Part shown: positions 9,000-17,112 of the stretch, piece after piece
Position numbering within the stretch: position 1 is the first letter of the stretch
Layout of the letters: every line of letters starts with the position of its first letter
Source: Chryseobacterium sp. OV279
GTDB taxonomy: Bacteria > Bacteroidota > Bacteroidia > Flavobacteriales > Weeksellaceae
Direction: 5' to 3'
DNA: 64,000 bases
NCBI RefSeq assembly: GCF_900128945.1
Contig: NZ_FQUD01000001.1
Coordinates: 1,353,450-1,417,449 of the forward strand
Position numbers and translations under genes: made by a program
Notes under the pieces: model-generated
What the model was told of the DNA's origin: nothing
Databases searched by the model: none
The model's input: the letters and a program-made list of their open reading frames with translations, nothing else

Positions 9000-9872
9000 A
9001 TGAAACAAAGCATTCCAACCTACGATCTGACCGGCATTACGCAGCATGGTATTCTGATTGAAAGGATTGAAAAACGCAAGATGAGTACGGAAGATAATCT
9101 TTTTGATAAAGGAATTCACCGTGACAGTCATTATATTTTTACATTTCTTGAAAGTGGACGTGCTAAAATGATGGTCGATTTTAAAACAATTGAAGCTCAC
9201 GGTTCTGCTGTTTTCTTTCTGCTTCCCGGGCAGGTTCATGAAGGCATTTTAATGGAAGAGGTTAGCGGATGGTTTATTGCGGTTAAAGCAGATCTGCTGT
9301 CCGATACCGTGAGATCTGTTTTTGAAGAATCATTGGTAGATATTCAGCCTGTTTCAATTGATGACGATTGGCTTGAAAAACTGAATTCATGCGCGGAAAT
9401 ACTGAAAAGATCCTGTACAGAAGAAATGCTGAACTCAAAAGAAGGGTTTTTAGTTGTCAGATCTTTAATAAATGCTTTTACAGGAATGTATGCGATGGTT
9501 TTTTTAAGCGAAAATAAATGTGAAATATCCACTGAAAGCCGTGCTGTCCAACTGACCAGAAAGTTCAGGATTCTGATAAGGAAAGAATTTAAAACCATGA
9601 AAAGCCCATCAGTCTACGCCGGACTTTTGAATATCTCCCCGGGTTATCTTTCTGAAGTCATCCGTGAAGTGACCGGAAAATCTGCCCAACACTGGATTCA
9701 ACAGGAAATTTTAATAGAAGCTAAAAGGTTACTGTCCTTCACTCAGCTTACGGTTAAAGAAATTGCTTATGAATTGGGATACAGCGATCATACCTATTTT
9801 TCACGTTTGTTTTCCAGAACGGAAGGTTTTCCGCCATCGGAATTCCGGGACAAAAACCGCAGGAAGAAGTAA
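9000..9872 (+). CDS. AraC family transcriptional regulator
   Basis: 290 residues from ATG at 9000; the longer frame back to a TTG at 8943 adds residues that do not fit the cupin fold. N-terminal cupin-like sensor domain (about 1-150, including FLLPGQVHEG), C-terminal double helix-turn-helix (about 195-290) with KEIAYELGYSDHTYFSRLF and FPPSEFR as the second HTH. It is followed by a flavin-reductase-like gene 81 bases downstream in the same direction, which it probably controls together with its own expression. Ligand unknown. Confidence 0.88.
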   Translation: MKQSIPTYDLTGITQHGILIERIEKRKMSTEDNLFDKGIHRDSHYIFTFLESGRAKMMVDFKTIEAHGSAVFFLLPGQVHEGILMEEVSGWFIAVKADLLSDTVRSVFEESLVDIQPVSIDDDWLEKLNSCAEILKRSCTEEMLNSKEGFLVVRSLINAFTGMYAMVFLSENKCEISTESRAVQLTRKFRILIRKEFKTMKSPSVYAGLLNISPGYLSEVIREVTGKSAQHWIQQEILIEAKRLLSFTQLTVKEIAYELGYSDHTYFSRLFSRTEGFPPSEFRDKNRRKK

Positions 9873-9953
9873 ACCGCGAATAGTCCAATCAATTCCCTGA
9901 AACAGCTATCGGTCCGCACTCGTTTTGCGCTTTCCTTTGTATTAAAATAATTT

Positions 9954-10676
9954 ATGCCAAGCTTACCAAAATGGATCAATGATACGTTAGAAAATGTCAT
10001 GTCCTCCAAGTTTAAAGAATGCACCGTTATCCATACAGAACCCGTTTCCAATGATCTTCGCCTTGTCCGTTTTGCTTCCGATCTGGAAGATGTTCCTTTT
10101 GAACCGGCGTATGCCATAGGAATAAGAGTGAACGAAAGGGATTACCGTAATTATTCACCATTCAATTTTAATAAACACGCCGGAACTTTCGATGTACTGT
10201 TTCATCTTCATGACACAGACTCAGTGGGCGGCCGCTTTGCCAATAACCTTTCAGAAGGAGATACTACAAAAATTTTAATGCCCCGGGGAAAACGATTTTT
10301 TGAAATTAATGCAGAAATTCATTTCTCTATCGGTGATGAAACTTCTCTGGGAAGTTCCCTTTCCATCAAAGAAGCAGCTGAAGAAATCGGTGGCTCATTT
10401 GTATGCCTCCACGAGCTGGAAGATTCTTCCGCATTAAAAGATCTGGAATTATACGGCTATCATGCTCCCAAAAATGATATCCAAAACATTATGGAAGCCA
10501 TCAACGACTTTTTAAAAGAAGAAAAAGAAGCCATTTACAACAACGAAGTGGTTTTCTACCTTACCGGAAACGGAAGTACCATGTCCGTCATCCGGAAATT
10601 CCTTAAAGCAAAGGGCGTGGATGGGAAGTGTTTGAGATCGCAGGCGTATTGGATGGAGGGGAAGAGGGGGCTGTAG
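9954..10676 (+). CDS. Siderophore-interacting/flavin-reductase-like protein
   Basis: 240 residues. N-terminal FAD-binding beta barrel (about 20-110) with RNYSPFNFN as the R-x-Y-(S/T) flavin motif, then a shortened NAD(P)-binding half with FYLTGNGSTMSVIRKFL (about 200-216), ending in AYWMEGKRGL, close to the Y-W-x-x-G ending of siderophore-interacting proteins. These reduce ferric siderophores or flavins in the cytoplasm. Genes of this family often sit next to AraC regulators, as here. No iron box was identified. Alternative: a generic ferredoxin-NADP reductase-like oxidoreductase. Confidence 0.8.
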   Translation: MPSLPKWINDTLENVMSSKFKECTVIHTEPVSNDLRLVRFASDLEDVPFEPAYAIGIRVNERDYRNYSPFNFNKHAGTFDVLFHLHDTDSVGGRFANNLSEGDTTKILMPRGKRFFEINAEIHFSIGDETSLGSSLSIKEAAEEIGGSFVCLHELEDSSALKDLELYGYHAPKNDIQNIMEAINDFLKEEKEAIYNNEVVFYLTGNGSTMSVIRKFLKAKGVDGKCLRSQAYWMEGKRGL

Positions 10677-10824
10677 AAGCTTTTATGGATATATGAGTGT
10701 TAGATCAGTTGATTTTAATTGAGAATTTGAACTTAAGCGGGCGGTTGTAATTGATTATTCTTTTTCTACCTTTGAGTTATAACAAATAAATGGACCGAGT
10801 AATAATTTTAAATTGATTTAGTAG

Positions 10825-11889
10825 ATGCATTATTCATTAAAGGAATTGGAAGGGGCATTGAGCTCTGTTCCCCAATTTATTTTTGAAAAAGAGAAAAATA
10901 TATTTGATGTTGGTACAAGAGGCTTTTATGAAAATCCTTTTACTGATGTTTTGGCTTATATTCTGGATTCAAAGTCGGAATATAAAGGGCGCAATTTATT
11001 TATTAAATATCTTTTGCAGGATCATTTTCCGGAGGAGGTTGTCAATAGCTTTATGGATAGATGCAGTACGACTACTCAGCATAAAACGAACATGGGGAAC
11101 CGTATTGATTTATTACTCTACAATAACCGCTATTTAATACTTTTTGAAAATAAAATATACCATACATTGAATAATCCTCTGGAGGATTATAAGGATGATA
11201 TAACTTCAAAGTACCCGCATCTGGAAAAGTTTTTTGTAATTATGTCTTACAAAAATGAACATGTACCTCAAGACTGGAAGTATATCAATATCCAGAAAAT
11301 ATTTTATAAAATACTAAAAGATCCTTCTACATCATTAAATGATAAGTGGGATTATTTTGTCAAAGATTTTTTATTACAATTCTCAGATAAACAAAAATTA
11401 AAAATGGAACAGGATATTACAGAGTTTATCGAAAATAACTTTTCGAAGATTTTAGATGCAAGAGACAAGTTAGATAGCTATATTCAGGGTTTGGCTGAAC
11501 GGATTAAAAATGAAACGGATTCCACATATCGTATCAATAATAAAAACTGGGCTAAAAATGAAATTGCAATCAGGTTTTATCCTTTTTCAGATGAAAACAG
11601 TGCAGCTGAAAATAATAAAACTGAAAACAATGTAACGTTGATTTTTACGGATAATGGGAAGCTAAATGTATCGCCATATTATTATGTAGATTTTAAGGAA
11701 AATAGTCAGGATATTCACAAAAGATTAGGTGAAGATAGATATCAATTGTGGGAAGAAGGTAATATTTGTTATCTGAGAATAAATGAAGATTTAAGATATT
11801 CTACAATAGAAGAAGCCACGTCTGAAGTGATTGTACAAATTCAAATTATGCGGGAATATTATCGCGAAAAGAAACCTGGGAAAGTATAA
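10825..11889 (+). CDS. PD-(D/E)XK nuclease superfamily protein
   Basis: 354 residues, no signal peptide. Residues about 88-112 hold the catalytic core pattern: NRIDLLLYNNRYLILFENKI, that is D, about 14 residues, then E-N-K, matching the D...(D/E)xK metal site of the PDDEXK_4-type family. An N-terminal helical region precedes it and a C-terminal alpha/beta half (about 190-350) follows. Such proteins are usually lone, presumed DNases of defence or repair. No partner restriction, methylase or toxin gene is adjacent. Codon use is very AT-rich, like the accessory genes at the left edge, compatible with horizontal transfer. Confidence 0.75.
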   Translation: MHYSLKELEGALSSVPQFIFEKEKNIFDVGTRGFYENPFTDVLAYILDSKSEYKGRNLFIKYLLQDHFPEEVVNSFMDRCSTTTQHKTNMGNRIDLLLYNNRYLILFENKIYHTLNNPLEDYKDDITSKYPHLEKFFVIMSYKNEHVPQDWKYINIQKIFYKILKDPSTSLNDKWDYFVKDFLLQFSDKQKLKMEQDITEFIENNFSKILDARDKLDSYIQGLAERIKNETDSTYRINNKNWAKNEIAIRFYPFSDENSAAENNKTENNVTLIFTDNGKLNVSPYYYVDFKENSQDIHKRLGEDRYQLWEEGNICYLRINEDLRYSTIEEATSEVIVQIQIMREYYREKKPGKV

Positions 11890-11913
11890 ATATTTATCTA
11901 ATATTAAATTTCA

Positions 11914-11951
11914 AAACGATCAATGGAATCTTCCATTGATCGTCTTTTTTT
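11914..11951. terminator. Bidirectional terminator, 13-bp perfect stem
   Basis: ACGATCAATGGAA (11916-11928) and TTCCATTGATCGT (11931-11943) form a perfect stem with a two-base spacer (longer loop in practice), with a T run on the plus side and TTTT on the minus side. It separates the convergent genes ending at 11889 and 11972. Confidence 0.85.
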
Positions 11952-11971
11952 GAAAATAATATATCAAGAAT

Positions 11972-13144
11972 CTAATCCCGGATAACCATTTTTTTAGAAC
12001 CTGTCACTTTTCCATCTGTTGTCATTTTATAAACGTACGTTCCGGATGGCAGGTCAGAACCTGAAAGCTTTATGCTACCGTTTCCTTTCTCACGAAGAGG
12101 AAGAGATTTCACCAGCTGACCGGAAATATTGTAGACTTCAATGGATGCTGTTTTTGCATTATCGGGCAGATAATAGCTGATGCTTGTTCCGTTTCTGGTA
12201 GGATTGGGAACGTTTTGAGAAAGCTGAGCGACATCTGAAGAAGTAAGACTTGTTGAAGTTCCGTTATTCAAAAGCAGTTGTTTTAGTTCTTCTACCGTGT
12301 TTTCAAGATTTTTAATGCGGTCTTCCAGCGCTTGAATCGTTTCATCGGAAGTTGCCATTTTGCTGAGTGGGGTGGTTGAAACCATTATATTTCCACTGGC
12401 ATCAACAACCAGAGCATTTCCACTTCCGGTTGGCAGACTTTCAAATCTTACCGTTCCTACCGTATGGAAAGTGGCTGTTGGATTGAGAGTGAGGATACCC
12501 ACACTTTTATCCTTGATCAGCATAGTGGCAGTAGGAGATAAGCCAAACATGATGGATAATGGAATATTATTCGTCAGTTTTGCACTTCCTGTTCCGGATC
12601 CGATTACAAAAGAACGGTTTCCCGTAGCCGCAAGATCAATTCCGAATCCGCCGGAATACACATCTTTAAGATCAATGCCTACGCCTAATGCAAATTGATT
12701 GGAATTTCGGATAATGTTTTTCCAGCCTAATGCTACAGACTTTCCGGCATTATTCATCACCACATTAGCCTGTCCGCCAATAATATTGGCTCCCCCGCCA
12801 TTACTAAGATCATTTTCCCAGCCGCTCACCAGTGAACTTCCAGCCTGTGAGCCCAAGACATTGGAAATACCATTCACGATGCTTCCTTTTACTTTAGCAA
12901 CATTAGAGTTATTGACTGCGTCAACGATGAATGAACCTGCCTCGTTTAAAATAGCCTGCCCCGGATTGGACGAAGCCCCGTTAGTTCTGAGAAAAAATGG
13001 CCTTGGATCTACCGTGCCGGCATAGTTGGCTGGAGTGATTCCTCCATTTCCGGTAACCTGCCACTGTTGTGCGCTTGCAATTCCTGTTAAAAGCAGCATA
13101 GCAGCTGTCAGACCATTTTTCATGGATAATAGTGGTGTTTTCAT
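11972..13144 (-). CDS. T9SS-sorted surface protein, autotransporter-adhesin-like body
   Basis: 390 residues from ATG at 13144, which begins the signal peptide (MKTPLLSMKNGLTAAMLLLTG, ending ASAQQ). The body is Gly/Asn-rich with beta-roll-like text (GSQAGSSLVSGWENDLSNGG, NIIGGQANVVMNNAGKSVAL), recalling head repeats of trimeric adhesins. A coiled coil follows (about 270-305, ETIQALEDRIKNLENTVEEL), then a type A T9SS sorting domain (last about 80 residues, NVPNPTRNGTSISYYLP ... KKMVIRD). The coiled coil suggests oligomerisation. Likely an outer surface fibre or adhesin; target unknown. Confidence 0.85.
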   Translation of the reverse strand: MKTPLLSMKNGLTAAMLLLTGIASAQQWQVTGNGGITPANYAGTVDPRPFFLRTNGASSNPGQAILNEAGSFIVDAVNNSNVAKVKGSIVNGISNVLGSQAGSSLVSGWENDLSNGGGANIIGGQANVVMNNAGKSVALGWKNIIRNSNQFALGVGIDLKDVYSGGFGIDLAATGNRSFVIGSGTGSAKLTNNIPLSIMFGLSPTATMLIKDKSVGILTLNPTATFHTVGTVRFESLPTGSGNALVVDASGNIMVSTTPLSKMATSDETIQALEDRIKNLENTVEELKQLLLNNGTSTSLTSSDVAQLSQNVPNPTRNGTSISYYLPDNAKTASIEVYNISGQLVKSLPLREKGNGSIKLSGSDLPSGTYVYKMTTDGKVTGSKKMVIRD

Positions 13145-13709
13145 AAATTTTGAATTTTGATGGTTTTTAGTTATCACTAATGTATGAAATATTATAACCT
13201 GAAAATTTATTAATCACTTCAATGTGAGTTTAAATTGATTGTTTAGTGATTAAAATTCAATGATAAAAGGAATAATTTATATTATTTGTAATTTCTATGA
13301 CTTTTATTTGTAAAATCTAATTAATTGGAAAGGCTTTTCAATAAAGGATTATTTAAAAATATAAGGGGATATTGGTAATAATGAATTGAAAATCATGGTC
13401 TTGTTTTTTACTCTTCATACTAAATGCTCTAAAATGAAATTCCTTGATTTTTCTTCTTCAATAATTTAAGATTTAGAATGAATTATTCAACTCAATGATG
13501 TTGTTTTCAAAAATAAAATCATTTTTTTTCGCTACCATTTAAGTCCCTTCTATGCCGCCAAATAAGTCTGTTTAATTCAAAAAATAAGAAAGCAGATAGG
13601 GATGTGAAAACGAACTTTGGTATGTATCTTGTTCACTGATCCTCTGATGTAGAATTTTATTTTCCCTTCTTTATATTATGTAAAATATATTAATTTATTA
13701 TAAAATCAT
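13145..13709. other. 565-base AT-rich intergenic region
   Basis: Separates two divergent surface-protein genes. I see no open frame of note, no strong hairpin and no perfect TAnnTTTG box; both promoters must lie here. Confidence 0.5.
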
Positions 13710-14762
13710 ATGGATAATTTAAATTTTGGTGCCATTAATAAGAAATTCATTTTCTTGTTAATGGCTCTTTTTTACGGCATTGTGGGAGCACAATGTACAG
13801 CTTATACCGGCCAGGCCATGAATCCCGGACAGACCTATTGCCTTACCGGGAACCTTACTTTGGTTAACGATATCATGATTCCTCAGGATGCCCTCCTGAT
13901 CATTCAGCCGGGAGCTTCCCTTATCGTAAAAGGGATTACGGTGAACGGTAGTTTGGAAATTGGTGATACAGGAAGTGTAAAATCCGAAGGCTCGATTCTG
14001 ATAGGGGTTTTCGGAAGTCAGAAAAACTCAAAAATAAAGCTGGGAACAAAAGCCTATCTTTCACTTACAGGATCGGTATCACAGGGTGATCCTACATTTT
14101 TAGGAACATTTCCGGGGTCTATGTCAACGATTGACATGGGAACCTACAGTGTTGTGGAAATATGCGGAACATTCAGCCAGCAGTCCACCACTTATCCTTT
14201 TGTGAATTATGTGGGAGCTCCTTTGGGGAAAGCCTACTGTATTGCAAAAGCACAGGTGAGTGGAGGAGGAACGTCCATATTCAGTAATGACAGTCAGATC
14301 GTAGCCATCGCCATGGATACCGTAACAGGATTGCTGCCTGGAAATGCCAGCTTCTGTGGACCAAATGCTACCAAAGCCTCATGTCCGACTCTGTGGCCTG
14401 ACGGACTTCCAGAAGATAAGTTTGCCTGTGGTTTCGCAGATGAGATTGTTCATGAGTTAGACGATTACTGTACCAAACCTGCAACTTTGGGAACGCCGGA
14501 CGGTTTTACCAAAATGGGAATCACCGTACAACAGAAAACGACCAGTTGGCCTGAAAATGTTCCAAATGGTTTTCTCGCATTGGAATCAAAAACGAAAGGT
14601 TTCGTTATTACCCGGGTACAGCATGTAAGCCAGACACCTCAGTTGGGAGATGCCGTTGCAGAGCCAAAAGAAGGAATGCTGGTGTATGATATTCAGGACC
14701 ATTGTGTCAAACTGTACAATGGATCCCAGTGGAAATGTATCGAAAGAAGCTGTAATGATTAA
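13710..14762 (+). CDS. Exported beta-rich surface protein
   Basis: 350 residues. The N-terminal signal peptide ends near YGIVGAQ (about residue 27). Residues about 30-150 repeat short beta-strand text with Ile/Val-Gly-Ser turns (LIIQPGASLIVKGITVNGSL), like a right-handed beta solenoid of the G8/pectin-lyase-like type. The last 70 residues (LALESKTKGFVITR ... GMLVYD ... CVKLYNGSQWKC) are a module found again in the next gene. Several Cys residues suggest disulfides outside the cytoplasm. No T9SS sorting domain. Probably transcribed with the following gene, 17 bases on. Function unknown. Confidence 0.75.
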   Translation: MDNLNFGAINKKFIFLLMALFYGIVGAQCTAYTGQAMNPGQTYCLTGNLTLVNDIMIPQDALLIIQPGASLIVKGITVNGSLEIGDTGSVKSEGSILIGVFGSQKNSKIKLGTKAYLSLTGSVSQGDPTFLGTFPGSMSTIDMGTYSVVEICGTFSQQSTTYPFVNYVGAPLGKAYCIAKAQVSGGGTSIFSNDSQIVAIAMDTVTGLLPGNASFCGPNATKASCPTLWPDGLPEDKFACGFADEIVHELDDYCTKPATLGTPDGFTKMGITVQQKTTSWPENVPNGFLALESKTKGFVITRVQHVSQTPQLGDAVAEPKEGMLVYDIQDHCVKLYNGSQWKCIERSCND

Positions 14763-14779
14763 CTTAATCTGTGAATAAT

Positions 14780-15295
14780 ATGAAACCTATAAAAAACATA
14801 AGTATAGCCCTGTCATTAGTAGTTTTTAATACTTTTTACGCCCAGGTAGCTATAGAAAAAGAAACTGTTGACGGCAACAGTACAGTATTGGATTTCAATA
14901 ATACCCCGACCAATACAAAAGGTATTATTCTTCCCGCTACACAGGGACTTCCAACCGGTAGTCCGGCAAACGGAACCTTTGTTTTCGACAAATCCGACGA
15001 TAAAATAAAGGTGTATGAAAATGATACCTGGAAACCCCTAAGTGATACTGGGAATTCATCTGCAGTTATCGTTAATACTTCGGATGAAACTGGTAATGGA
15101 GTAGTGATTGGCACTCAGGCTGGCAGCGCAGATGGTGTACTCGTTCTCGAGTCACCGGATAAAGCAATGATTCTTCCTAAAATATCGGCACCCCATCTCA
15201 ACGTGAAAAATCCGTATCCCGGAATGATCTGTTATGATACAGCCAGTAAAACATTTGCTGTTTTTGACGGAACCGTTTGGAATTACTGGAAATAA
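14780..15295 (+). CDS. Exported protein made of two copies of a shared surface module
   Basis: 171 residues from ATG at 14780; a GTG at 14771 is also in frame but adds nothing to the signal peptide (MKPIKNISIALSLVVFNTFYAQ). Two tandem copies of one motif follow: copy one includes TKGIILPATQGLP ... NGTFVFD ... IKVYENDTWKPL, copy two includes DKAMILPKISAPHLN ... PGMICYD ... FAVFDGTVWNYW. The same module ends the preceding protein. Closely linked to that gene (17-base gap) and followed by a strong terminator, so the two form one operon. Likely surface-associated; no function assigned. Confidence 0.75.
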   Translation: MKPIKNISIALSLVVFNTFYAQVAIEKETVDGNSTVLDFNNTPTNTKGIILPATQGLPTGSPANGTFVFDKSDDKIKVYENDTWKPLSDTGNSSAVIVNTSDETGNGVVIGTQAGSADGVLVLESPDKAMILPKISAPHLNVKNPYPGMICYDTASKTFAVFDGTVWNYWK

Positions 15296-15315
15296 TTACA
15301 GTGTCAACTGTTCAA

Positions 15316-15351
15316 AAAAGCCCTGCATGAATGATACGCAGGGCTTTTTTT
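15316..15351. terminator. Bidirectional terminator between convergent genes
   Basis: AAAGCCCTGC and GCAGGGCTTT form a near-perfect stem with loop ATGAATGATAC; T run on the plus side, A run (T on minus) on the other. It also abuts the stop of the leftward methyltransferase. Confidence 0.85.
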
Positions 15352-16117
15352 ATTTTTTTCTTCCATACAAAAGAATTCTTTTAAAAGCATAAATGGCAGG
15401 AAGTTTCGGGAAACTCTTCTCAATACGCTGTTTAAATTCTGTCGTAAAGATGGTCTGCTGTTCCTCATCAAGTCTTTCCAGATATGGAATCAAAGCGGAT
15501 CCGGAGATAAATTTGAACAAAGTTTCATGATCCTCCGCGATGATAGGATACACCTTCTGTGATAAATTCAGATCTTCAATACCATTCTCAAACAAAATCT
15601 GCGCATATTCATCGATGGTAAGTACGGCAGACGGGCGGTTCCAGCCATTGAGCTGTGTGCGAAAAGGCTCTTCAGTTGCCAGTTCGGAAAGAATAATATT
15701 CAGGGTGTTTCCCGGTTGATAAGGCATCTGTACAGCCAGCTGACCGCCGGTATTCAGTTTGGAAATCAGTTTTGGGAAAAGCTCATGATGGTTGTCGGAC
15801 CATTGCAGAGCCGCATTGCTGAAGATAAGATCCCAGTTTTCATCAGCTTCTAATATGTCTTCTGTTGTTGCCATCCTGAAATGGAGGCGTTCATTTTCCA
15901 GTGCCTTAGATTTTTCCAGCATTTCAGGAGACGAATCAATTCCCGTAAAGGTAGCATGAGTCAGCTTGTCCGTAAGTATAGAAGTTTGTTCACCCGTTCC
16001 GCAGCCCAGATCTACTGCTTTCATGTCTTTCTCATTGGTGATCAACTCGGCAAGATCATAAAACGGTTTAAAACGGATATCTTTAAATTGATTGTAAATG
16101 TCAGGATTCCAGGGCAT
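15350..16117 (-). CDS. tam: Trans-aconitate 2-methyltransferase-like SAM methyltransferase
   Basis: 255 residues from ATG at 16117 (MPWNPDIYNQFKDIRFKPF), which matches the characteristic W-N-P-x-x-Y opening of Tam; the longer frame to 16168 adds 17 unsupported residues. Class I Rossmann methyltransferase: motif I VDLGCGTGEQT (about 36-46), motif II acidic FTGIDSSPEM (about 58-67), then NAALQWSDNH (about 101-110), typical of Tam. The family methyl-esterifies trans-aconitate, an inhibitor of aconitase. Monocistronic in appearance. Confidence 0.8.
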   Translation of the reverse strand: MPWNPDIYNQFKDIRFKPFYDLAELITNEKDMKAVDLGCGTGEQTSILTDKLTHATFTGIDSSPEMLEKSKALENERLHFRMATTEDILEADENWDLIFSNAALQWSDNHHELFPKLISKLNTGGQLAVQMPYQPGNTLNIILSELATEEPFRTQLNGWNRPSAVLTIDEYAQILFENGIEDLNLSQKVYPIIAEDHETLFKFISGSALIPYLERLDEEQQTIFTTEFKQRIEKSFPKLPAIYAFKRILLYGRKK

Positions 16118-16499
16118 ATTCAGTGATTTTAAATGGATCTTCAATTTAGCAATTACTGAATAGAACAAAGAATTTTAAGTATTAAAAGAATCTTAAAAGA
16201 AAGGAAGCGGGAGGATCGGAGCAGGGAGTTACTGGAAGGAGAAAGGGCAATCAATCCTGTTTTTATTGAATATTTAATGTTTATTAAATTAACCTGAATT
16301 TTGGTTAAGACACTCTGGTCTTAATAATGGTCTTGGAGCTTGAATCCTTGTCAAGGTTCAAAACCTTGACAAGGGTAGAAAACGTAAGTTAGCCCGACAT
16401 TCTTATTAAGTTAAATAATTTACATGCAAAAGATCTGAATCAATTCACAGGCTGAAAGTAACTTCCATCTCCCATCTTCCCACTTCCATCCTCAAACTC
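16118..16499. other. Intergenic region with a 13-bp-arm palindrome
   Basis: 382 bases between two leftward genes. Apart from the palindrome at 16346-16374 I see no gene. It must contain the tam promoter. Confidence 0.5.
16346..16374. repeat. Perfect hairpin repeat
   Basis: CCTTGTCAAGGTT and AACCTTGACAAGG, 13-bp arms with a 3-base spacer. No T run follows, so it is not a classic terminator for the Lrp gene; it reads like a dispersed palindromic unit. Confidence 0.6.
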
Positions 16500-16970
16500 T
16501 TACAAAATCTGTACACTTTCCTTAATACTATTCATCACAAAAATACTCTTCGTCTGCCCGATACCCTCAATTTCAGAAAGCTTATTGACGAAAAACTCAT
16601 GGAAGTCATCCATATTCGGGGCAAGAATCTTAAGCATAAAATCAAAATCTCCGCTGATGTTGTAAAATTCTACTACTTCCTTTAGCTTACTGACTTCTTC
16701 AATGAATTTCCCGGCTGTTTTTTTATTGTGAACATTTAAAGCGATCATGCAGATCACCATCATGTCTTTATTCACTTTTTTACGGTCAACTACGGCAGTG
16801 TATTCTTTGATGATTCCGAGCTTTTCCATCCGCTTAATCCGTTCGTGGGTTGGTGTTGGGCTTAAATTAATCCTTGCCGAAACATCACGGACACTCATTT
16901 TAGCGTCTTTCTGTAGCAAACGCAGGATGGAAAGGTCTTTTTCGTCGGGGGTATATTGTTCTGCGGTCAT
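16500..16970 (-). CDS. Lrp/AsnC family transcriptional regulator
   Basis: 156 residues. N-terminal winged helix-turn-helix (about 8-60: DEKDLSILRLLQKDAKMSVR then RINLSPTPTHERIKRMEKLG), linker, and C-terminal RAM effector-binding domain (about 70-150: VICMIALNVHN, EFYNISGDFDFMLKI). These regulators bind amino acids and control transport or metabolism as octamers. Transcribed divergently from the MFS exporter, with start codons 142 bases apart, so it probably controls that gene and itself. Confidence 0.92.
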   Translation of the reverse strand: MTAEQYTPDEKDLSILRLLQKDAKMSVRDVSARINLSPTPTHERIKRMEKLGIIKEYTAVVDRKKVNKDMMVICMIALNVHNKKTAGKFIEEVSKLKEVVEFYNISGDFDFMLKILAPNMDDFHEFFVNKLSEIEGIGQTKSIFVMNSIKESVQIL

Positions 16971-17048
16971 TTGTTCTGTTTTTAAGCTTGTTATGAGTGG
17001 TTATAGTGTATTTGTTCTTTTTAAGTTGTTTAAATTAAAAATACGTTC

Positions 17049-17056
17049 CAAATTTA
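17049..17056 (-). promoter_or_regulatory. -7 promoter box of the Lrp regulator
   Basis: CAAATTTA on the plus strand is TAAATTTG on the minus strand, matching TAnnTTTG, 79 bases from the ATG at 16970. No clear -33 box. Confidence 0.4.
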
Positions 17057-17065
17057 ACACATAAT

Positions 17066-17096
17066 TTTGACGTATGTTCTTTTAAAATTAATTTTG
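17066..17096 (+). promoter_or_regulatory. Promoter of the MFS exporter
   Basis: TTTG (17066-17069), 19-base spacer, TAATTTTG (17089-17096): a full match to the Bacteroidota -33/-7 pattern, with the ATG 17 bases beyond. Only about 10 bases separate it from the divergent Lrp box. Confidence 0.7.
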
Positions 17097-17112
17097 CAGG
17101 AAATTTGAATCT

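Noticed and set aside
12360..13025. Two long plus-strand frames (112 and 108 codons)
   Set aside because: Antisense shadows of the T9SS surface protein gene, whose signal peptide and sorting domain are unambiguous.
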